From positions 1-35,683 of the forward strand of contig VGNX01000017.1 of assembly GCA_016865855.1 (NCBI GenBank): a stretch of DNA of 35,683 nt, given 5' to 3'. Of the stretch, positions 33,554 through 35,683 are shown in pieces. Position 1 is the stretch's first letter, and every line of letters starts with the position of its first letter. Source of the stretch: Chloroflexota bacterium. GTDB taxonomy: Bacteria; Chloroflexota; Dehalococcoidia; GIF9; UBA5629. Under the pieces are notes generated by a model, which was given only the letters and a program-made list of their open reading frames with translations, did not search any database and was not told the DNA's origin. The position numbers and the translations under genes are program-made.

Positions 33554-33563
33554 TCACCTCCTT
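33554..33563 (-). promoter_or_regulatory. full-length Shine-Dalgarno sequence of infC
   Basis: AAGGAGGTGA is complementary to all ten bases of the usual 16S anti-Shine-Dalgarno end. Such an unusually strong site is what a gene with a poor start codon would need, and its overlap with the GTG at 33557 excludes that codon. Confidence 0.75.
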
Positions 33564-33587
33564 ACGAGAAGTAGACCATCGGGCAGA

Positions 33588-33616
33588 AATATATCACATT
33601 CACAACAGGAAATCAA
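33588..33616 (-). promoter_or_regulatory. promoter of the infC-rpmI-rplT-pheST operon
   Basis: Minus strand: TTGATT (33611-33616, 4/6), 17 bases, TATATT (33588-33593, 5/6). The -35 box overlaps the thrS stop codon. Predicted start near 33581, so the leader is about 35 bases. Confidence 0.6.
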
Positions 33617-35355
33617 AGTTTATCCGGTGATTTAGTTTCAATAATCGGATTTACCCTATCCATAAACTGAGAAAGCGCCAGCAAGCCTAACTCTTCCCCA
33701 CTCCTCAGTCGGAGCGAAATCTTAGAAGCATCCATCTCTTTGTCACCAACAACAAACATATAAGGGATTTTCGCTAGTTGCGCCTCTCTTATTTTTAAGT
33801 TCATCCTCTCCGAGCGGTCATCAACCTGAACACGAATACCACACTCTCTGAGTTCACTTGCCACCTGGTGGGCATAGCTCAGGTGACGGTCAGCTATAGG
33901 AATTATGACTACCTGAACCGGAGATAGCCACACTGGGAAGGCACCGGCATAATGTTCAATGAGACAGGCCATGAAACGCTCCATACTCCCCAACACGGTG
34001 CGATGTACCATCACCACCTGATGCTCCAAACCATCATCACCAATATAATCAACATCGAAGCGCTGTGGCAGATTAAAATCAACTTGAATCGTGGGCCCCT
34101 GCCACAGCCGCCCTAAAGCATCTCTAAGCTTGACATCAATTTTCGGCCCATAGAAGACGCCTTCTCCAGGGTCTATCGTATAATCAAACTTAAGGTTTTC
34201 CAGAACATTTCTTAGCACCTCCGTAGCCTCTTCCCAAATCTGGATGGTTCCAGCATATTTATCAGGCCGAGTGGACAGAAGAAGCTCATATTCATTAAAC
34301 CCAAAGGTGTTCATCATAAAGCGAGCTAATTGCACCACCTCTGTTACTTCAGCCCCAAGCTGGTCAGGCCGACAAAAAATATGAGCATCATCCTGAGTGA
34401 AACCACGTACCCGCGCTAGCCCGTGCAGTACCCCAGACCGTTCATAGCGATATACTGTACCCAACTCAGCGTAGCGAAGCGGTAAATTGCGATAGCTACG
34501 CAACTGAGTCTTGTAAATCATAATGTGCCCCAAACAGTTCATCGGCTTGATAATGTATTCCTGCCCTTCAATATCCATCGGTGAATATAAATTCTCTCGG
34601 TAGAAATCCCAGTGCCCGCTGGTTTTCCACAGATTCACCTTAGCAATATGTGGAGTATAGACAATTTCATAACCCCGTTTCCTGTGCTCCGCTTTCCAGA
34701 AATCCTCAATTAGTTGGCGCACCAAAGCGCCTTTAGGATGCCAGTGAACCAACCCGGGACCGGCTTCATCGTGAAGGCTAAAAAGGTCGAGCTCCTTGCC
34801 CAATTTCCTGTGGTCTCGCTTGGTAGCTTCAGCCAATCGAGCTAAGTAATCTTCAAGCTCAGCCTGAGTATCAAAAGCGACGCCGTAAATCCTCTGTAAC
34901 ATGGGACGCCTTTCATCACCTCGCCAGTAAGCCCCGGCAATACTGGTAAGTCTAAAAGCCTTAACCTCACTAGTTGAATTCACATGGGGCCCCCGACACA
35001 AATCAACAAAAGAGCCCTGGCGATAAATGGTGACTGTTTTGTCAGGAAGTTCCTTAATGAGTTCCAGCTTATAAGGTTGCTCGGAAAACAACTTCAGTGC
35101 CTTAGCCCTGCTGAGCTCCTCTCTAATAAAAGGAAAATTAGCGGCAATTATCTCCCTCATCTTAGCTTCAATTGCCGTCAAATCTTCTGGAACAAGAGCC
35201 CGTGGCAATTCGAAGTCGTAATAGAACCCATCTTCAATAGCCGGGCCGATACCAAATTTAGCTCCAGGAAAAAAGGACTGGACTGCTTCAGCCATCACAT
35301 GGGCAGCCGAATGCCGCGTCCTTTCCAATCTCGCCTCTTTTTCTTCCGAGGTCAC
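33613..35355 (-). CDS. thrS: threonyl-tRNA synthetase lacking the TGS domain
   Basis: 580 residues against about 640 in E. coli. The first ~60 residues (TGS domain) are absent: the protein begins almost directly with the editing domain (RHSAAHVMAEAV, HxxxH; CRGPHV further on). Then the class II core with Zn ligands in MNCLGH, DDAHIFC and VMVHRTVLGSMERF, and the anticodon-binding domain (VVIIPIADRHLSYA). GTG start at 35355 with AGGAG seven bases upstream; only short untranslated leader precedes it, so the missing TGS domain is not a wrong start choice. The leader contains a terminator, which suggests attenuation. Confidence 0.97.
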   Translation of the reverse strand: MTSEEKEARLERTRHSAAHVMAEAVQSFFPGAKFGIGPAIEDGFYYDFELPRALVPEDLTAIEAKMREIIAANFPFIREELSRAKALKLFSEQPYKLELIKELPDKTVTIYRQGSFVDLCRGPHVNSTSEVKAFRLTSIAGAYWRGDERRPMLQRIYGVAFDTQAELEDYLARLAEATKRDHRKLGKELDLFSLHDEAGPGLVHWHPKGALVRQLIEDFWKAEHRKRGYEIVYTPHIAKVNLWKTSGHWDFYRENLYSPMDIEGQEYIIKPMNCLGHIMIYKTQLRSYRNLPLRYAELGTVYRYERSGVLHGLARVRGFTQDDAHIFCRPDQLGAEVTEVVQLARFMMNTFGFNEYELLLSTRPDKYAGTIQIWEEATEVLRNVLENLKFDYTIDPGEGVFYGPKIDVKLRDALGRLWQGPTIQVDFNLPQRFDVDYIGDDGLEHQVVMVHRTVLGSMERFMACLIEHYAGAFPVWLSPVQVVIIPIADRHLSYAHQVASELRECGIRVQVDDRSERMNLKIREAQLAKIPYMFVVGDKEMDASKISLRLRSGEELGLLALSQFMDRVNPIIETKSPDKL

Positions 35356-35376
35356 TTTCGAACTCCTACACTAAGC

Positions 35377-35411
35377 CAAACAAAAACCTCACGCCATTGT
35401 AAGCGAGAGGT
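35377..35411 (-). terminator. intrinsic terminator in the thrS leader (possible attenuator)
   Basis: Minus strand: ACCTCTCGC and GCGTGAGGT form a stem with one T-T mismatch around an eight-base loop, followed by TTTTTGTTT. It lies about 20 bases before the thrS start and downstream of the thrS promoter, so it would stop thrS transcription unless relieved. Alternatively it serves the mobile-element gene upstream. Confidence 0.75.
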
Positions 35412-35507
35412 CAACCCTGGGCTAAACTTGCTCAGGAGCTAATGGGCACTGACAGGAGAATGTGCAAATGGCTTCCACTCACTAATCTAATCAGCTTTAA
35501 CTATCGC

Positions 35508-35536
35508 ATTTTATCAATGCTACTATTGAGAGTCAA
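35508..35536 (-). promoter_or_regulatory. promoter of thrS
   Basis: Minus strand: TTGACT (35531-35536, 5/6), 17 bases, TAAAAT (35508-35513, 5/6). Predicted start near 35501, giving a leader of about 145 bases. The rest of the 35356-35560 interval shows no gene. Confidence 0.7.
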
Positions 35537-35561
35537 GCTGAATGTTCGGTCTCTCAAGCGT

Positions 35562-35620
35562 GTTGCGTCAAAATAAACTGTTACCAAACTGGGCATGGTT
35601 GCGTCATAAATTGTGTTACC
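35562..35620 (+). repeat. paired imperfect direct repeats, probable mobile-element end
   Basis: GTTGCGTCA-N-AAA...TGTTACC occurs twice: 35562-35585 and 35598-35620, 36 bases apart (24 and 23 bases, about 80% alike). The pair overlaps the stop codon of the reading frame coming in from the right edge. Repeated transposase-binding boxes at an insertion-sequence end would look like this; the tip may be TGTTGCGTCA at 35561. Confidence 0.5.
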
Positions 35621-35682
35621 GAAGCCTGATTAGTTTTGCCCTTCTTTTGTTGATTAGTGGGACGCTCTGCCAAATCCCATAG
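35581..35682 (-). CDS. C-terminus of a probable transposase/integrase, cut by the window edge
   Basis: 33 codons enter from the right edge (LWDLAERPTNQQKKGKTNQ, then ASVTQFMTQPCPVW) and stop at TAA. The basic tail and the end inside paired terminal-type repeats suggest an insertion-sequence transposase. The catalytic part lies outside the window, so the family cannot be named. Confidence 0.4.
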   Translation of the reverse strand, partial: LWDLAERPTNQQKKGKTNQASVTQFMTQPCPVW

Positions 35683-35683
35683 A

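Noticed and set aside
32997-33557. GTG at 33557 as the infC start
   Set aside because: It lies inside the ribosome binding site AAGGAGGTGA and cannot be positioned for initiation while that site is paired.
34984-35442. 152-codon plus-strand reading frame opposite the thrS start
   Set aside because: It is antisense to conserved ThrRS residues and ends in the thrS leader; no ribosome binding site and no recognisable protein character.
35356-35501. T-box riboswitch before thrS
   Set aside because: The leader is too short and lacks the conserved T-box sequence and a recognisable Thr specifier loop.
35562-35620. Direct repeats considered as a CRISPR fragment
   Set aside because: Only two imperfect copies, a 12-base gap and overlap with a coding frame; no spacer-like structure.

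Overview
The window looks like a chromosomal segment of an uncultured Chloroflexota bacterium, most likely class Dehalococcoidia or a close relative. The evidence is the run rpsB-tsf-pyrH-frr-cdsA-dxr-rseP-ispG-proS, the run thrS-infC-rpmI-rplT-pheS-pheT, short EF-Ts and ThiC forms, frequent TTG/GTG starts, many acyl-CoA dehydrogenases and single-pass exported surface proteins. I judged this from gene content and remembered gene orders; no search was run. No CRISPR array, rRNA or prophage is visible.

Layout. 1-1600 (minus): a ferredoxin / acyl-CoA dehydrogenase / unknown (cut by the edge) operon with a clear sigma70 promoter, then tRNA-Asp. 2010-3635: an exported IPT/TIG-repeat protein. 3659-6412: a TPP riboswitch and terminator controlling thiC, followed by cinA. 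6421-7698: a SpeD-fold pyruvoyl decarboxylase and an agmatinase-type ureohydrolase. 7735-8613: a GreA-type factor with an extra N-terminal domain. 8641-11236: a long, possibly structured leader, then a two-gene (probably heteromeric) acyl-CoA dehydrogenase, a terminator and a decayed copy of the second subunit up to 11907. 11998-20982: the translation / isoprenoid / lipid cluster, in which the usual uppS is missing.

20992-25829 is the most unusual part. Two nearly identical cobalamin riboswitches, each ending in an intrinsic terminator, precede a BtuF-like lipoprotein and a 1085-residue exported Asp-box (beta-propeller-like) surface protein with a C-terminal membrane anchor. This suggests a cobalamin-repressed surface corrinoid-capture system. 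25936-28739 (minus) is a four-gene exported/membrane cassette: a second IPT-repeat protein, a membrane-anchored protein, a 57-residue membrane protein and an 84-residue membrane protein. 28847-35355 (minus) holds pheT, pheS, rplT, rpmI, infC (apparently with a non-AUG start) and a TGS-less thrS behind a leader containing a terminator. The right edge carries paired direct repeats and the C-terminus of a probable mobile-element protein.

How it works together: three metabolite-sensing leaders (TPP and two cobalamin) plus possible leaders before an acyl-CoA dehydrogenase and thrS give this stretch unusually dense RNA-level control. Acyl-CoA oxidation appears three times, including one pseudogene, which fits a fermentative or fatty/aromatic-acid-degrading lifestyle.
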